Below, one piece after another: positions 9,817 to 19,480 of a stretch of 64,000 nucleotides of DNA (positions within the stretch are counted from its first letter, which is position 1; each line of letters begins with the position of its first letter). A model generated the notes under the pieces. It was given only the letters and a program-made list of their open reading frames with translations, was not told where the DNA came from and did no database searches. The position numbers and the translations under genes were made by a program. Source of the DNA: a virus; IMG/VR virus record IMGVR_UViG_3300025009_000009, positions 21,260 through 85,259 of that record; one strand, given 5' to 3'.

Positions 9817-10212
9817 TTAAACTCCAGTTGTCTCACTTCTAAATTTAAAAGTTAGACTAACATAACCACTAACGTCAGGTGAAGTATATTGTACTTGACC
9901 ACTAGATGTTATATCAAATTCTATACCACTATCATCACCTGTACTATTTACTGACATATACCAACCAGAATTATTTTGTACACCTATTAATTCAAATATT
10001 TCAAATTTATCACTAGTAGCTTGCAAATCAACACTAACTATAGTTTTAAAAGATCTAACATCAGCATTAGCAAAAGCTAATCCTGTTACGTTAGTAAATG
10101 ATGTTTGATTGTTGCTACCACTAAAAGACGTTTCTTCGATATCACCTGTGCTAGGTGAAGATATAGACACTAATTTTGGTATTCCATTTACAAAATTTAC
10201 AGCATATCCCAT
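9817..10212 (-). CDS. Small tail/virion protein with shared C-terminal beta domain
   Basis: 131 residues, beta-rich, many Ser/Thr/Asn. The C-terminal half (SGIEFDITSSGQVQYTSPDV...) matches in pattern the ends of the proteins at 17162-18766 and 18788-19456 (FDxSxGxxxYxxP then a hydrophobic strand). These three seem to carry one structural module, probably a knob or receptor-facing head. The gene is the first after a strong terminator (10226-10257), so it may be read from a separate promoter or by read-through. Confidence 0.6.
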   Translation of the reverse strand: MGYAVNFVNGIPKLVSISSPSTGDIEETSFSGSNNQTSFTNVTGLAFANADVRSFKTIVSVDLQATSDKFEIFELIGVQNNSGWYMSVNSTGDDSGIEFDITSSGQVQYTSPDVSGYVSLTFKFRSETTGV

Positions 10213-10225
10213 TTTATATCCTTGT

Positions 10226-10257
10226 AAAAAGAAGAGAAGGACTTCATGTCCTTCTCT
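10226..10257 (-). terminator. Intrinsic terminator after the 10273-11871 gene
   Basis: On the minus strand a perfect 10-base-pair stem (AGAGAAGGAC / GTCCTTCTCT, 10233-10257) with a 5-base loop is followed by CTTTTT. It lies just downstream of the stop of the repeat-fibre gene at 10273. Confidence 0.85.
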
Positions 10258-10272
10258 GCTTAATTATGTTAA

Positions 10273-11871
10273 TTAGATAGCTAATTCAAGATGTGGAGCA
10301 AGAACTATTTTACCAAGAGCACTAGCATGTCCAAGTAGTACTATGTTTTTATCGGCTGGAGCAGTTTTAGTAGCATTTCCAGCAGTAGCAGAAAGATAAA
10401 CACGTTTACCTAAATCAAAGTTTCCATCTTTAAGTACAGTAACTTCACCAGCTACTTGTACTAGTCCAGAAGCTTCATCTGCTATTTCAGCAATAACAAC
10501 ACCAATAGTACCTTCACAAGTACTTAATGCGTCAGCATCAGCAAGAATGATTTCACCAGCAACAGTTTGACTTAAACAAACAACAGATCCTGCTGGTATA
10601 GCACTTCCTGTATTATTAGTTAATGTGATAGAAACAGATTGAACAGAACTACGTGCATCTAATTTAGCGATAGCACTTTCAATAGTATCGGTATTTGCTA
10701 TAACGCCAGCAGAAGCAGCATATGCATCAGAAAGTCCAATATCATTAGCTTCAAGTACAACGTCACCGGCTTGACCATTTACAGATGTAACTTCATCGCT
10801 AACATCCCATTTTTCCCAAGCACTACCATTGTAAGCTACTTTATCACCAGAAGCAAGAACTATACTACCTCCAAAAGCACCAAAATCATGTGTTCCTGCT
10901 GTTGTAACTCTATATAGAGCACCTTGTACTCTTGCAGCTTCTAAATCTAAATCTGGACTATTTGTAGTAGCATTATAAGTACCAGCATAGAACAATGGAC
11001 TTGGTATAGATTCTACTTCAGTTTCCAAAGCTTGTAAAGCTGCTTTGATTGTTGAACTATCAGCAATAACTGATCCTGTAAATGTTCCTAAATGTTGAGC
11101 ATTTTCAGCAACACCAGAAAGAGTTACTAAATCGTTAGCGTTAGCATCTATTTCTTCTTGAGCTGTTTCTAGAGCTTGTAGAGCAGCTTTGATTGTTTGA
11201 TCATCAGCTATAGTAGATCCTGTGAATGATCCTAGATTATCAGAATCAACAGCTACACCAGAAAGTGTTACAAGATGTCCAACATCATCAGCAGCACCAG
11301 AAGCTACACCGGCAGTTGTTTCATGAGCACTTTCAATTGCTTGTAATGCGACTTTGATAGTTGAGCTATCAGCGATTGTGCTTCCAGTAAAAGCACCTAA
11401 GTGTTGTGCATTTTCTGCAACACCTGATAATGTAATTAAATCATTAGCATTTACATCAACTTCTTCATGTGCTGTTTCTAATGCTTGTAATGCAGCTTTT
11501 ACTGTAGAATTATCGACTATTGTTGATCCAGTAAATTCACCTAAATTCTCAGCATTAACGGCAACACCAGAAAGTATTACCAAATCACCAATAGCAGTTT
11601 CAGCAGTTCCTAAATCTGTATCTAATTTTTCAATACCTGATTGAACAGTTACTTGTGTACGAACAGCAGTTAAACCTACTTGATCAGCACCTGAACTACC
11701 ATCAACTACAGAAGCGATAAGAATTAACTTATCAGCAATAGCTCCAGTAATTTCAGCACTATTTGCACCTACTTTAATGGAACTTACTTTAAGTATGTCT
11801 GTACCACCATTTAGATCGACTTCTTTATGAAACCCATCTATATAACGAATTAATTTACTAATGTCTGTCAT
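10273..11871 (-). CDS. Repeat-containing fibre/virion protein with decoration-like C-terminal domain
   Basis: 532 residues. Residues about 95-285 hold four tandem repeats of roughly 45 residues with the core SGVAxxAxxLGxFTGSxIxDxxTxKxALQAxE, which should form a trimeric helical shaft. A middle segment (about 285-400) contains YNGSAWEKWD and SVNGQAGDVV signatures common in phage fibres. The last about 115 residues begin NNTGSAIPAGSVV and form a beta domain resembling the C-terminus of the 12700-13677 protein. Expression is high-level late, ended by the terminator at 10226. A tail fibre or head fibre is likely. Confidence 0.7.
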   Translation of the reverse strand: MTDISKLIRYIDGFHKEVDLNGGTDILKVSSIKVGANSAEITGAIADKLILIASVVDGSSGADQVGLTAVRTQVTVQSGIEKLDTDLGTAETAIGDLVILSGVAVNAENLGEFTGSTIVDNSTVKAALQALETAHEEVDVNANDLITLSGVAENAQHLGAFTGSTIADSSTIKVALQAIESAHETTAGVASGAADDVGHLVTLSGVAVDSDNLGSFTGSTIADDQTIKAALQALETAQEEIDANANDLVTLSGVAENAQHLGTFTGSVIADSSTIKAALQALETEVESIPSPLFYAGTYNATTNSPDLDLEAARVQGALYRVTTAGTHDFGAFGGSIVLASGDKVAYNGSAWEKWDVSDEVTSVNGQAGDVVLEANDIGLSDAYAASAGVIANTDTIESAIAKLDARSSVQSVSITLTNNTGSAIPAGSVVCLSQTVAGEIILADADALSTCEGTIGVVIAEIADEASGLVQVAGEVTVLKDGNFDLGKRVYLSATAGNATKTAPADKNIVLLGHASALGKIVLAPHLELAI

Positions 11872-11899
11872 TTTTTAAATCTCCAAAAAATTGTTTATA

Positions 11900-12418
11900 T
11901 TATGCTTTTTTTACCAGTAAACGAGCAATAGCTCCTGCTCCTGGATCTGCTGACCATGTTAATGTAATTGCATCTACTGCCTGATTAAAAGATACTAAAG
12001 CTGTACTATTAGCTCCTGCTGTTTTTTGTGAACAAGCAAGAATAACATCACCAGCAGCTAAACCAACAGCAGCAACACTTTCTACAGCACCACCACCAGC
12101 AGAAGCTGCGGTATCAATTACAACTAAATCTGCTATATCTAATTTTAAAGCTAATGCATCAAATACTACATTTTGTGATGGAGCTTTAGTTGTAACTCCG
12201 TCAACTAATGCATCTTCTATATCAGAACTATTAGCTTTCAATGCTAATGCATCAAATACTGCATTTTGTGAAGGTGCTTTATCAACAACAGCATTAACAA
12301 TAGCATCTTCTATAACATCAGCAGCAGCATCTTCAGCAATATCAGTAGCTTCAACTAAAACAGCATCGATAGCATCTTGTACGTTTTTTTCATCAATTCC
12401 TTTGTAATCTACACTCAT
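11900..12418 (-). CDS. Fibre-like virion protein
   Basis: 172 residues. Two copies of a KAPSQNxVFDALALK unit (about residues 47-63 and 77-93) are typical of phage fibre shafts. They are preceded by an acidic Ala/Asp helix, and the rest is a small beta domain ending ARLLVKKA. TAAGGAGATAAT precedes the ATG. It lies next to the larger repeat fibre at 10273, so both may form one appendage. Confidence 0.65.
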   Translation of the reverse strand: MSVDYKGIDEKNVQDAIDAVLVEATDIAEDAAADVIEDAIVNAVVDKAPSQNAVFDALALKANSSDIEDALVDGVTTKAPSQNVVFDALALKLDIADLVVIDTAASAGGGAVESVAAVGLAAGDVILACSQKTAGANSTALVSFNQAVDAITLTWSADPGAGAIARLLVKKA

Positions 12419-12433
12419 TATTATCTCCTTAGT

Positions 12434-12607
12434 TTATTCATCAATTTTTTCAAATTGATATTGAAGTTTTACTTTTAAAGGCAATCCTGACATCTTTAAA
12501 AGTTTGTTAACTCTTGTTACTAATAATTTTAACATCTTAGCTACTTTCTTACCTACTTCCTGAGAAAGTTGTTGAATCTCTTCGTTACTTTTTGATTCTA
12601 AATCCAT
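12434..12607 (-). CDS. Small helical protein (57 aa)
   Basis: A short frame from ATG at 12607 (AGGAGC upstream) to TAA at 12434. It encodes a highly charged helix (SNEEIQQLSQEVGKKVAK...) then a Leu/Lys-rich part. The stop lies 15 bases before the next ATG and its ribosome site, so it fits the operon spacing exactly. It is the first gene after the promoter motif at 12677. Function unknown; a coiled-coil adaptor or fibre helper is possible. Confidence 0.7.
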   Translation of the reverse strand: MDLESKSNEEIQQLSQEVGKKVAKMLKLLVTRVNKLLKMSGLPLKVKLQYQFEKIDE

Positions 12608-12676
12608 GAAATTGCTCCTATTTAATGTTTATCACCGTTTATTATTCTTCCTAAATAACAGCTACGATAAATACTC

Positions 12677-12693
12677 ACATTAAAACTTGATAA
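12677..12693 (-). promoter_or_regulatory. Late promoter motif copy
   Basis: On the minus strand TTATCAAGTTTTAATGT, one base different from the copies at 4909, 19481 and 29759. It lies 69 bases upstream of the ATG at 12607, in the gap after the stop of the 12700-13677 gene. Confidence 0.55.
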
Positions 12694-12699
12694 AATGAA

Positions 12700-13677
12700 T
12701 TAACTTAATTGAATTATTACATCTGGATCTAGTATAATATCTTTATTTAAAGGATTATCTTGATTTTTAGAAACCACACCAACTTTTATAACGAAATCTC
12801 CAGAAACAAATCCATTAATACCAACTTGAGGTAAAACATTAGTTAAACCACCAGTTTTACTAACATATAGTATATCACCAAAACTAAAAGCTATTGATAC
12901 GTTTTTTATAACTCTATCAGACTTAATTTCACCTTGTTCACCATCTAAAGTGTCTGAAGCTAATAAACCAATAATACCAACACTATTTGATATAGAAACA
13001 TCTATCAAATCCATATCACCATTAGTATTAACTCTAACTGGTGTATTCTCTAGAATAGTACTTCCTGTATTATTTTCTAGAAGTATAGGTGGTGTTTGAT
13101 TCTGTATCTCTAATAGTTCTTGACTATTTTCCCATTTACCACTAGTAAAGTTGAATTTAAGTATATCACTTTCATCAGGACTATATAAATCAACATCAGT
13201 TAAACTAGATAAAGAAGCACCAGCACTTACAGCTTTTAAATCAATTTCATTTGTCGAAGCATTTCCTGTGATACTAATTGTAGAATCACTAGAAATAAAA
13301 TTGAAGCTTCTTGTAGACAAATCATCCCCATTAGTACAGCCAATCTCTACCGATCCACCAATGGGACGTTTAAAAAAACTTGCAACAACTATTTTTGGTA
13401 TTCCTGAAGCATTATAAACAGAACATCTAAAACGTATTAACTCATATGAACTAATATCAACATAAGTGCTATCAACACCAATTATAGTATCGATAGTATC
13501 CCAATTAGATTGATTTTTTAGTTTTCCTTCTACAACAACAGCATTGATAATTCCTACATTTTCAGTTACAACTCTTAGTGAAGGCTGTTCGGCTAAGTCA
13601 TAACCATCAGAACTACCAAGTATCCCTGTAGATCGAAAATCAATTTCTAAATTGAGTCTACGATCTGCTGTAGACAT
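12700..13677 (-). CDS. Virion protein with decoration-like C-terminal domain
   Basis: 325 residues, beta-rich. Residues about 1-110 form an N-terminal beta domain. A segment near 140-165 (VSAGASLSSLTDVDL) resembles fibre linkers. From about 195 the segment NNTGSTILENTPVRV begins a domain similar to the end of the 10273-11871 protein, with SVGIIGL and FGDILYVSKTGG turns. Shared domains suggest both attach to the same virion surface or carry the same stabilising module. Exact location on the virion is unknown. Confidence 0.6.
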   Translation of the reverse strand: MSTADRRLNLEIDFRSTGILGSSDGYDLAEQPSLRVVTENVGIINAVVVEGKLKNQSNWDTIDTIIGVDSTYVDISSYELIRFRCSVYNASGIPKIVVASFFKRPIGGSVEIGCTNGDDLSTRSFNFISSDSTISITGNASTNEIDLKAVSAGASLSSLTDVDLYSPDESDILKFNFTSGKWENSQELLEIQNQTPPILLENNTGSTILENTPVRVNTNGDMDLIDVSISNSVGIIGLLASDTLDGEQGEIKSDRVIKNVSIAFSFGDILYVSKTGGLTNVLPQVGINGFVSGDFVIKVGVVSKNQDNPLNKDIILDPDVIIQLS

Positions 13678-13694
13678 TTGTACCTCCTAATAAT

Positions 13695-14162
13695 TTATAA
13701 ATTCTTAAATTCTTCGAATGTTAATGGACTTTCTGGTAAAACTTGTTCTTGTGTTATATCTCTTAAGTACATTCTATAGTTCTTCATTAGTATTAATTCT
13801 TCTGATGTTATAGGGTAATCAGAAAGCATATACTTATCTGTAGATTGTAGTAGTACATTTCTTTTGTTTCTTAACTGTTCTATGTTATACTCATTAGTAA
13901 TGTCTTCAATTGTGATAACATAATCAGCTTTGATTGTGTATTCTGTATATATAACAGTTTCTCCTAGTATTTCTTCTGTTTTTTCTTCTTGACTAAGGAT
14001 TCTAGAAAGAAGTTCTTCTGGGACTGTTCTTAGTTTACGTTCTGGTAAACCTATTACCTTTTCATCAATTTGTTGTTGTAACCAAGAGTCAATTCTTTCA
14101 TCTTCAACTTTTGATGGATAGTATTTATTTGTTATTTCATTATGTATTATTACTTTTTTCAT
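13695..14162 (-). CDS. Tail assembly chaperone-like protein
   Basis: 155 residues. The C-terminal part (about 110-150) has the pattern RNKRNxLLQxTDxYxLSDYPxT...YRxYLRDI, which matches the phage tail assembly chaperone family (Phage_tail_APC type) that helps fold or attach fibres. The N-terminal part is acidic and mixed. It lies directly downstream of the large spike gene at 14174, the usual position for a fibre chaperone. Confidence 0.75.
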   Translation of the reverse strand: MKKVIIHNEITNKYYPSKVEDERIDSWLQQQIDEKVIGLPERKLRTVPEELLSRILSQEEKTEEILGETVIYTEYTIKADYVITIEDITNEYNIEQLRNKRNVLLQSTDKYMLSDYPITSEELILMKNYRMYLRDITQEQVLPESPLTFEEFKNL

Positions 14163-14173
14163 ATATTATCCTT

Positions 14174-16459
14174 TTAATCAATATTAAAAATACTTAATCT
14201 AGTTCTACTATCACCTGAACTAACATTTAATGTTGAACCATAATTGTGATATAATTGTAATTCAAAGTAGTCTCCAGTTACTCCGGTTAATATCCCTGAA
14301 ACTCTCTGCATTTGGGGTATTGCTGGAGTTAAAAAATCCATGTATCTTGGTGATGCTATTCCATTTTTAAGAACTTTCATTGATGCATTCGTTGGATTAT
14401 TTTCAAGCCAAATCCAAACATCAATAAAAAAACTTCCATTTCTTTTCAATCTTATCTTTCCATCACTTTCAATCATTCCATGTGTGTCTTTTATTTTTGT
14501 TGGAAAAATAACAGTTGTAAATGTACCATCAATTAATGAATTGCCACCTGTTGCAACATAATTAACTATTACTTTCTCACTCGCAGCTATTGTAGCTGGA
14601 CCTGATTCTCTAATTATAAATATACCATTGGCACTGGCATTGGAACTTAGCGTACCTCCTACTCCCATTGTAATTTTTAACATATCTCCAACATTCAAAG
14701 GCAATGCTGTATTAAGGAAAAAATCTGTTTGATCTCCTAATCTAAAGGACTTGACAATAGAATAAGATCCTCCGACAGGTTTGTATTGTAATTGTATAGT
14801 ATCACTTGTCACAGCTGTATATTTTAATTGCGCTCCTATTCTATAATCGCCTGCAATTTGAGTTGTAAATTCTCCAGTAGAAGAATTATAAGAGGAGTGA
14901 GTATCCTTGACTTTTGTTTCATAAATTACAGTTCCACCAGAAGAAATTGTTTGTCCATTAGAACTAGAGTAAATTGTAGTGTTTACTCTTGTATCTGCTC
15001 CATCACTTAAAACTACATTAGAAGACCAACCAGCTACAGGAATAAAATTAGTATGAAATCTATATTCAGTTGAATCTTCAAATTGTGCATTTCCATCTAC
15101 AGCTTGACAAGCGTCTTGTGCCGAACCATTATTTCTAATACCAAAAAACAAGGATTTATTAGAACCATTACTATATGTATTAATAATCCAATCAATATTT
15201 GAAGTACCATCTTTGTATAGAATTCCGATAGGTGTGTAGTCACCATCAATCCCTATTTTATCAAAAGTTACACTAGTGTCTGTTATTTTAGCAGCGGTTG
15301 CTGTGCAAGTACCTGTAGTAAACCATCCCATATATTGAACGCTATCACCAACTCTTCTTTTATAAAATTTAGCAGATGATATTGTACCAAATCCCTCAGT
15401 TGTTGGTGTAAATTCTGTCCAATCTGTTGACGGAGTTCCAGTAACTACACCTTTACTATTAGCTACAACAACATTATCAAATATAAAATCAAAATTCAAA
15501 GCACTAGTAGTTGTAAAATGTATATACAATCTATAGTTTGTACTAGTATTTGCGTTAGCTTGAAATTCTCCTTTATAACTTCCAGAACCATCAAATATAT
15601 CTGGCGTTAAAGGAACTATAACATCGGCGTCTTGATCACTAATAAAAGCTTTAACATCATTATTTACATAGCTAAAATTAGAAGTTACTTGATATAAAAA
15701 ACTTAAGAAATGTGGTTTACTAGCATATCCTCTAGGAACAACAAAGTCATAATAATAACCTTCACCTTGAACAGATGTTGATCCAGTTTTAGCAATTTTA
15801 AATGATGCTATACCATCTAAAACTTCACCAGCGGTTGTTGTTCTAGTTAAAGCTAAATTACCACTAGGTGCTCCTCCAGGAGTTATTTCTGGTGTTGCTG
15901 CTGATGTTGTGTTTTTATATGCTGTCCAACTAGTTGTATCATATAACGCTTTACTATTTCTAATATAACTATCTTCTAAGTATTGACTAGTAAAAGTAGT
16001 ACCATTATATTGTAATAAATCATAAGCAGCAGGACTACCAACAACTAAATTATCAGTATCAATACTTTGAGTATTAATTGTTCCAAATATATATTTACCA
16101 CCTACAGCTATCCATCTAGTAGTTCCACCATCGTTAGTACTTAATATAAAAGTATTATCATCAGTCTCAGAACTATTAGATTCATAACGATAGAATGATT
16201 CTGTTTCAACAACATAAATTAAATCAGGCTCAGAATAACCAGTAGCTGCTTCAGCTAATGCTACTGTTGTGAAAGTATCTAAACCTCCACCACCTCCACC
16301 CAATGATACCCAACTTGTGGTATCTAAATCATATCGCCAATATTCTTTAGCATAACTTCCTAATCCATCACTAGCCCATAACTGCATATCGACAGGATTT
16401 GATGGTGGATTGGTTGTTGGTTCAACTCGAATTCCTTTTTGATAAGTTCTAATACTCAT
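14174..16459 (-). CDS. Large tail spike/fibre with two C1q-like domains
   Basis: 761 residues. The N-terminus (about 1-60) holds a virion-binding-like segment with PPSNPVDMQLW and a Gly run. The middle (about 150-335) is a beta domain with a carbohydrate-binding-module look (FIFDNVVVANS). Two C-terminal modules (about 500-625 and 630-761) have the C1q/TNF jelly-roll pattern: GEFTTQIAGDYRIGAQL and GDYFELQLYHNYGSTLNV. It is followed by a tail assembly chaperone gene. It is the best candidate in the window for the receptor-binding protein. Confidence 0.7.
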   Translation of the reverse strand: MSIRTYQKGIRVEPTTNPPSNPVDMQLWASDGLGSYAKEYWRYDLDTTSWVSLGGGGGGLDTFTTVALAEAATGYSEPDLIYVVETESFYRYESNSSETDDNTFILSTNDGGTTRWIAVGGKYIFGTINTQSIDTDNLVVGSPAAYDLLQYNGTTFTSQYLEDSYIRNSKALYDTTSWTAYKNTTSAATPEITPGGAPSGNLALTRTTTAGEVLDGIASFKIAKTGSTSVQGEGYYYDFVVPRGYASKPHFLSFLYQVTSNFSYVNNDVKAFISDQDADVIVPLTPDIFDGSGSYKGEFQANANTSTNYRLYIHFTTTSALNFDFIFDNVVVANSKGVVTGTPSTDWTEFTPTTEGFGTISSAKFYKRRVGDSVQYMGWFTTGTCTATAAKITDTSVTFDKIGIDGDYTPIGILYKDGTSNIDWIINTYSNGSNKSLFFGIRNNGSAQDACQAVDGNAQFEDSTEYRFHTNFIPVAGWSSNVVLSDGADTRVNTTIYSSSNGQTISSGGTVIYETKVKDTHSSYNSSTGEFTTQIAGDYRIGAQLKYTAVTSDTIQLQYKPVGGSYSIVKSFRLGDQTDFFLNTALPLNVGDMLKITMGVGGTLSSNASANGIFIIRESGPATIAASEKVIVNYVATGGNSLIDGTFTTVIFPTKIKDTHGMIESDGKIRLKRNGSFFIDVWIWLENNPTNASMKVLKNGIASPRYMDFLTPAIPQMQRVSGILTGVTGDYFELQLYHNYGSTLNVSSGDSRTRLSIFNID

Positions 16460-16522
16460 TTTTTCTCCTTTTTTATATCAGTTTCACAGGAAGTGGAGTA
16501 CTTCATTGGTTTATACCAAAGG

Positions 16523-17152
16523 TTATTCCTGATATTTATTACTTTTTCTTAAATTATCTATAGCAAATAATGGTTGTAAATTAGTATAGTGAAAACATTT
16601 CTTCTGTTCTTCTTCATTTGTTAAATCAAATTTACTAATTGGTTTAATATGATCTATATGCCAAACTATTCCTCTATTTTCCCATGTCATCCCTTCCTTA
16701 AATTGTTTTTCTAAATATATTTTTAATTCTTCAATTGTACATCCAACCAATTCCATAGTTTTTTTATATTTTCTAGTACCTTTTAAAACTTTATTTATTT
16801 TTGTACGAATTAACCACATAAATCTATATTCAGGATCAGAATGATATCTTTGGTTAACATATCTTCTCTTATAATCTCTAACCTTCTCTATATTATTTAA
16901 TCGCCAATTTTTATTTCTTATTTTTATTTTATCTTTATTTTTTAAATATCTCTCATGACTTTTAATCTTTTTTTCTTCTTCAGTCAATTTAATTTTTTCT
17001 TTTTTTGGTTTTCTATTTTTTTCTAAATAAATTTTCCTTTCTATTTTTCTACATTCTTTACAATCATTTCTTAAACCATCTTTGGATGAAGTTTTTTTAC
17101 CAAATTCATTTAACTCTTTATCTTTTTTACATTTTGTACAAATTTTTCCCAT
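16523..17152 (-). CDS. HNH homing endonuclease (free-standing)
   Basis: 209 residues. Two CxxC pairs at 5-8 and 31-34 form an N-terminal zinc finger. A Lys/Arg-rich linker follows, and the C-terminus has an HNH core with WHIDHIKPIS and YTNLQPL...DNLRKSNK. All the metal-binding and catalytic landmarks are present, so it looks intact. It sits between two fibre genes in the same orientation with 9 bases to the upstream gene, which is typical of phage homing endonuclease insertion. Its A/T-rich codons match the neighbours. Confidence 0.85.
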   Translation of the reverse strand: MGKICTKCKKDKELNEFGKKTSSKDGLRNDCKECRKIERKIYLEKNRKPKKEKIKLTEEEKKIKSHERYLKNKDKIKIRNKNWRLNNIEKVRDYKRRYVNQRYHSDPEYRFMWLIRTKINKVLKGTRKYKKTMELVGCTIEELKIYLEKQFKEGMTWENRGIVWHIDHIKPISKFDLTNEEEQKKCFHYTNLQPLFAIDNLRKSNKYQE

Positions 17153-17161
17153 TTTTATCTC

Positions 17162-18766
17162 TTAATCCAAATATATACTAGTAGCAAAATATTTAATAAA
17201 TGCAGAACTAAATCCGGCAAAGTTCGGACTTGAATAAGTTACTTGACCAGCAGACACATCAAATGTAATTCCTGATACATCACCAGAATGGTTGGCATCT
17301 AAAACCCATGTACCATTTTTATTAACTAAATTTAATTTAAACATTTGATAATAATCAACAGTAGCATCAACGAAAACATATGCTAGTATTTCAACACAAT
17401 GAGTATCAACATGAAAATTCATACCTAATACGTTAGTGTTTGTTTGATTATTTTGTAAATTAGCTACTCCAGTTTTTTGTTTTGCATATTTCCAAGTTTG
17501 TGTTCCTGAGATTTCTGGATTAGTATAAGTTTTATTTGTTAATTCTTGAGTATCACTTGTTCCTACAATACTTCCTGTTACACCATGAACACCACTTGAA
17601 GGATCATCAACTTCAGCACCGTGTTCAAAGTTAGTAAAAGTATTATTATCAGCATCCATAGTTTTATTTGTTAAAGTTTGGTTATCATCTTTACCAACTA
17701 TGTCTGAGGTAGTTCCATGTGTTGTTGTATCTAAAATGTGATTATTCAAATCACTTGCAACAGTTCCAGTATTACCAGATACTGTAGCAATTGCTGCATC
17801 TAAATCATCTAACACATCTTGTACGTTAGAAGAATTACTATATGTAAATTCATCTATTGTACTTATAGCTGAAGCATCATGAGCATCTGTTACATTAGTT
17901 ATGTGATTGCTTAAATTAGTTCCAACGGTACTTACAGCACCTTCAGCGGTTTCTAACCTTCCCTCAACCTCATCTATAGCATCTTGTACATCGGTCGCTA
18001 CAAGCCCAGAAACAGCGTTATCGTAGGTTATCTCACTAGCTTGGTCATGATTAGCAATAGCATCGTTGATCGCTTTATAGATACAAGCGGACGTTGCTAT
18101 ATGGGTTTCATTGTTAATCAACCCTGTCGTTGCTGTATCCAATATACTACTCTTTATATTTGTAGTATTTATATTACTAATTGTGCTGTTATCAGCATTT
18201 ATAGTTTTGTTAGTTAATGTTTGGTTATCGTCTTTACCAACAATATCACTAGTTACACCATGTGTTGTCTTATCTAATTCATGATTTGAAAGATCTGTTG
18301 CTACGTTACCTATGTTTGTTTCTGCTGTACCTAGTCTTCCTTCAACTTCATCTATTGCAGCTTGAACATCTGTGGCTACTAATCCAGAAACTGCATTATC
18401 ATAAGATATTTCACTAGCTTGATCTTTTGTTGCAATAGCATCAGCTAAAGCTTTGTAAATAGAAGCTGATGTTGCTAAATGTGTTTCGTTGTTGATTAGA
18501 CCTGTTGTTGCTGTGTCTAATATTGAAGTCTTTATGTTTGTGGTATTTATGTTAGTTATTGTACTAGTATCAGCATTTATTGTTTTATTTGTTAGTGTTT
18601 GAGTTTGTGTATCGGTAATTATTTCTCTATCAGCACCATTTATATGTACTTTTATCTTTTCATTATTTTGATTATAAAGATTACCTTCAGAAGATTTATC
18701 ATATGTTCTAGACGTTAGTTCTTTAACTAATATAATACCTTTAATCCATGCCCATGCTTTTTTCAT
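17162..18766 (-). CDS. Tail fibre with duplicated shaft repeats
   Basis: 534 residues. The shaft (about 50-410) consists of units containing NQTLTNKTINAD, SILDTATTGLINNETH, DNAVSGLVATDVQxAIDEVEGRL and THGxTSDIVGKDD. Two large repeats, about 120 residues each, are nearly identical in protein but differ at many synonymous sites. The C-terminal about 100 residues include the SGxxFDxSAGQVTYSSPN module also found at 9817 and 18788. Together with the next gene it probably forms a multi-part appendage. Confidence 0.7.
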   Translation of the reverse strand: MKKAWAWIKGIILVKELTSRTYDKSSEGNLYNQNNEKIKVHINGADREIITDTQTQTLTNKTINADTSTITNINTTNIKTSILDTATTGLINNETHLATSASIYKALADAIATKDQASEISYDNAVSGLVATDVQAAIDEVEGRLGTAETNIGNVATDLSNHELDKTTHGVTSDIVGKDDNQTLTNKTINADNSTISNINTTNIKSSILDTATTGLINNETHIATSACIYKAINDAIANHDQASEITYDNAVSGLVATDVQDAIDEVEGRLETAEGAVSTVGTNLSNHITNVTDAHDASAISTIDEFTYSNSSNVQDVLDDLDAAIATVSGNTGTVASDLNNHILDTTTHGTTSDIVGKDDNQTLTNKTMDADNNTFTNFEHGAEVDDPSSGVHGVTGSIVGTSDTQELTNKTYTNPEISGTQTWKYAKQKTGVANLQNNQTNTNVLGMNFHVDTHCVEILAYVFVDATVDYYQMFKLNLVNKNGTWVLDANHSGDVSGITFDVSAGQVTYSSPNFAGFSSAFIKYFATSIYLD

Positions 18767-18787
18767 TATGTAATTCCTTTAAATGTA

Positions 18788-19456
18788 TTATACTGAAATT
18801 ATTGATTTGGCAAAAAACTTTAATAAAGAAGCGTGAGATCCAACTTCTCCACTTAAAACTTCTGGATTATAGGTTATTGTACCAGAAGAATTTATATCAA
18901 ATTCAACCTTAGCATCACCTAATCTTCTTTGGGCTAATACCCAACCTTGAAGTGAGTAGTTTCCAGAAAGGACACCACTCTCTACTAATTCAATATCAAA
19001 CTTACCACCAACATCAGAACCATTAAATGTTGAAAGAATACTAAAAGATGTTGCATTTATTCTAGTAATAACAAATGTACTGTCTATGTTTGAAGTATCT
19101 GTTATTGTTACAGTATCACCGTTGTTTAGATTGTGATTATATGAAAGTACCACAATTGTGGTAACTCCATTACCAGTATAGGAAGTTATTTCTTTAGTAA
19201 TCCGTCTTGATATGTTATATGGAGCTTCAAATGATCTAACTGTTGAAGAATTGAAATGGAATGTTATTATTTCTTTAGCTCCAGAAGTATTTAGTATTGT
19301 TTCTGAAGTTTCAATAATGTCATCTGGACCTTGGAGTGTATTTAATGCATCAATAATTGCATTTATTATATCAGCTTGTTCCTCACCCCAAGGAGCATTC
19401 TCACCTTGAAGTGGTAGGTTATAAGTCTTATTATTAATATATACGATTTTAGACAT
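18788..19456 (-). CDS. Small tail/virion protein with shared C-terminal beta domain
   Basis: 222 residues. The N-terminus includes TYNLPLQGENAPWGEEQADIINA, a pattern common at the start of phage fibre or attachment proteins, followed by a beta region. The C-terminus (VEFDINSSGTITYNPE...) matches the module at the ends of the 17162 and 9817 proteins. It is the first gene after a late promoter motif (19481), with AAGGAAAAC before the ATG. Confidence 0.65.
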   Translation of the reverse strand: MSKIVYINNKTYNLPLQGENAPWGEEQADIINAIIDALNTLQGPDDIIETSETILNTSGAKEIITFHFNSSTVRSFEAPYNISRRITKEITSYTGNGVTTIVVLSYNHNLNNGDTVTITDTSNIDSTFVITRINATSFSILSTFNGSDVGGKFDIELVESGVLSGNYSLQGWVLAQRRLGDAKVEFDINSSGTITYNPEVLSGEVGSHASLLKFFAKSIISV

Positions 19457-19480
19457 TTGTTTTCCTTGATGTTATTATAT

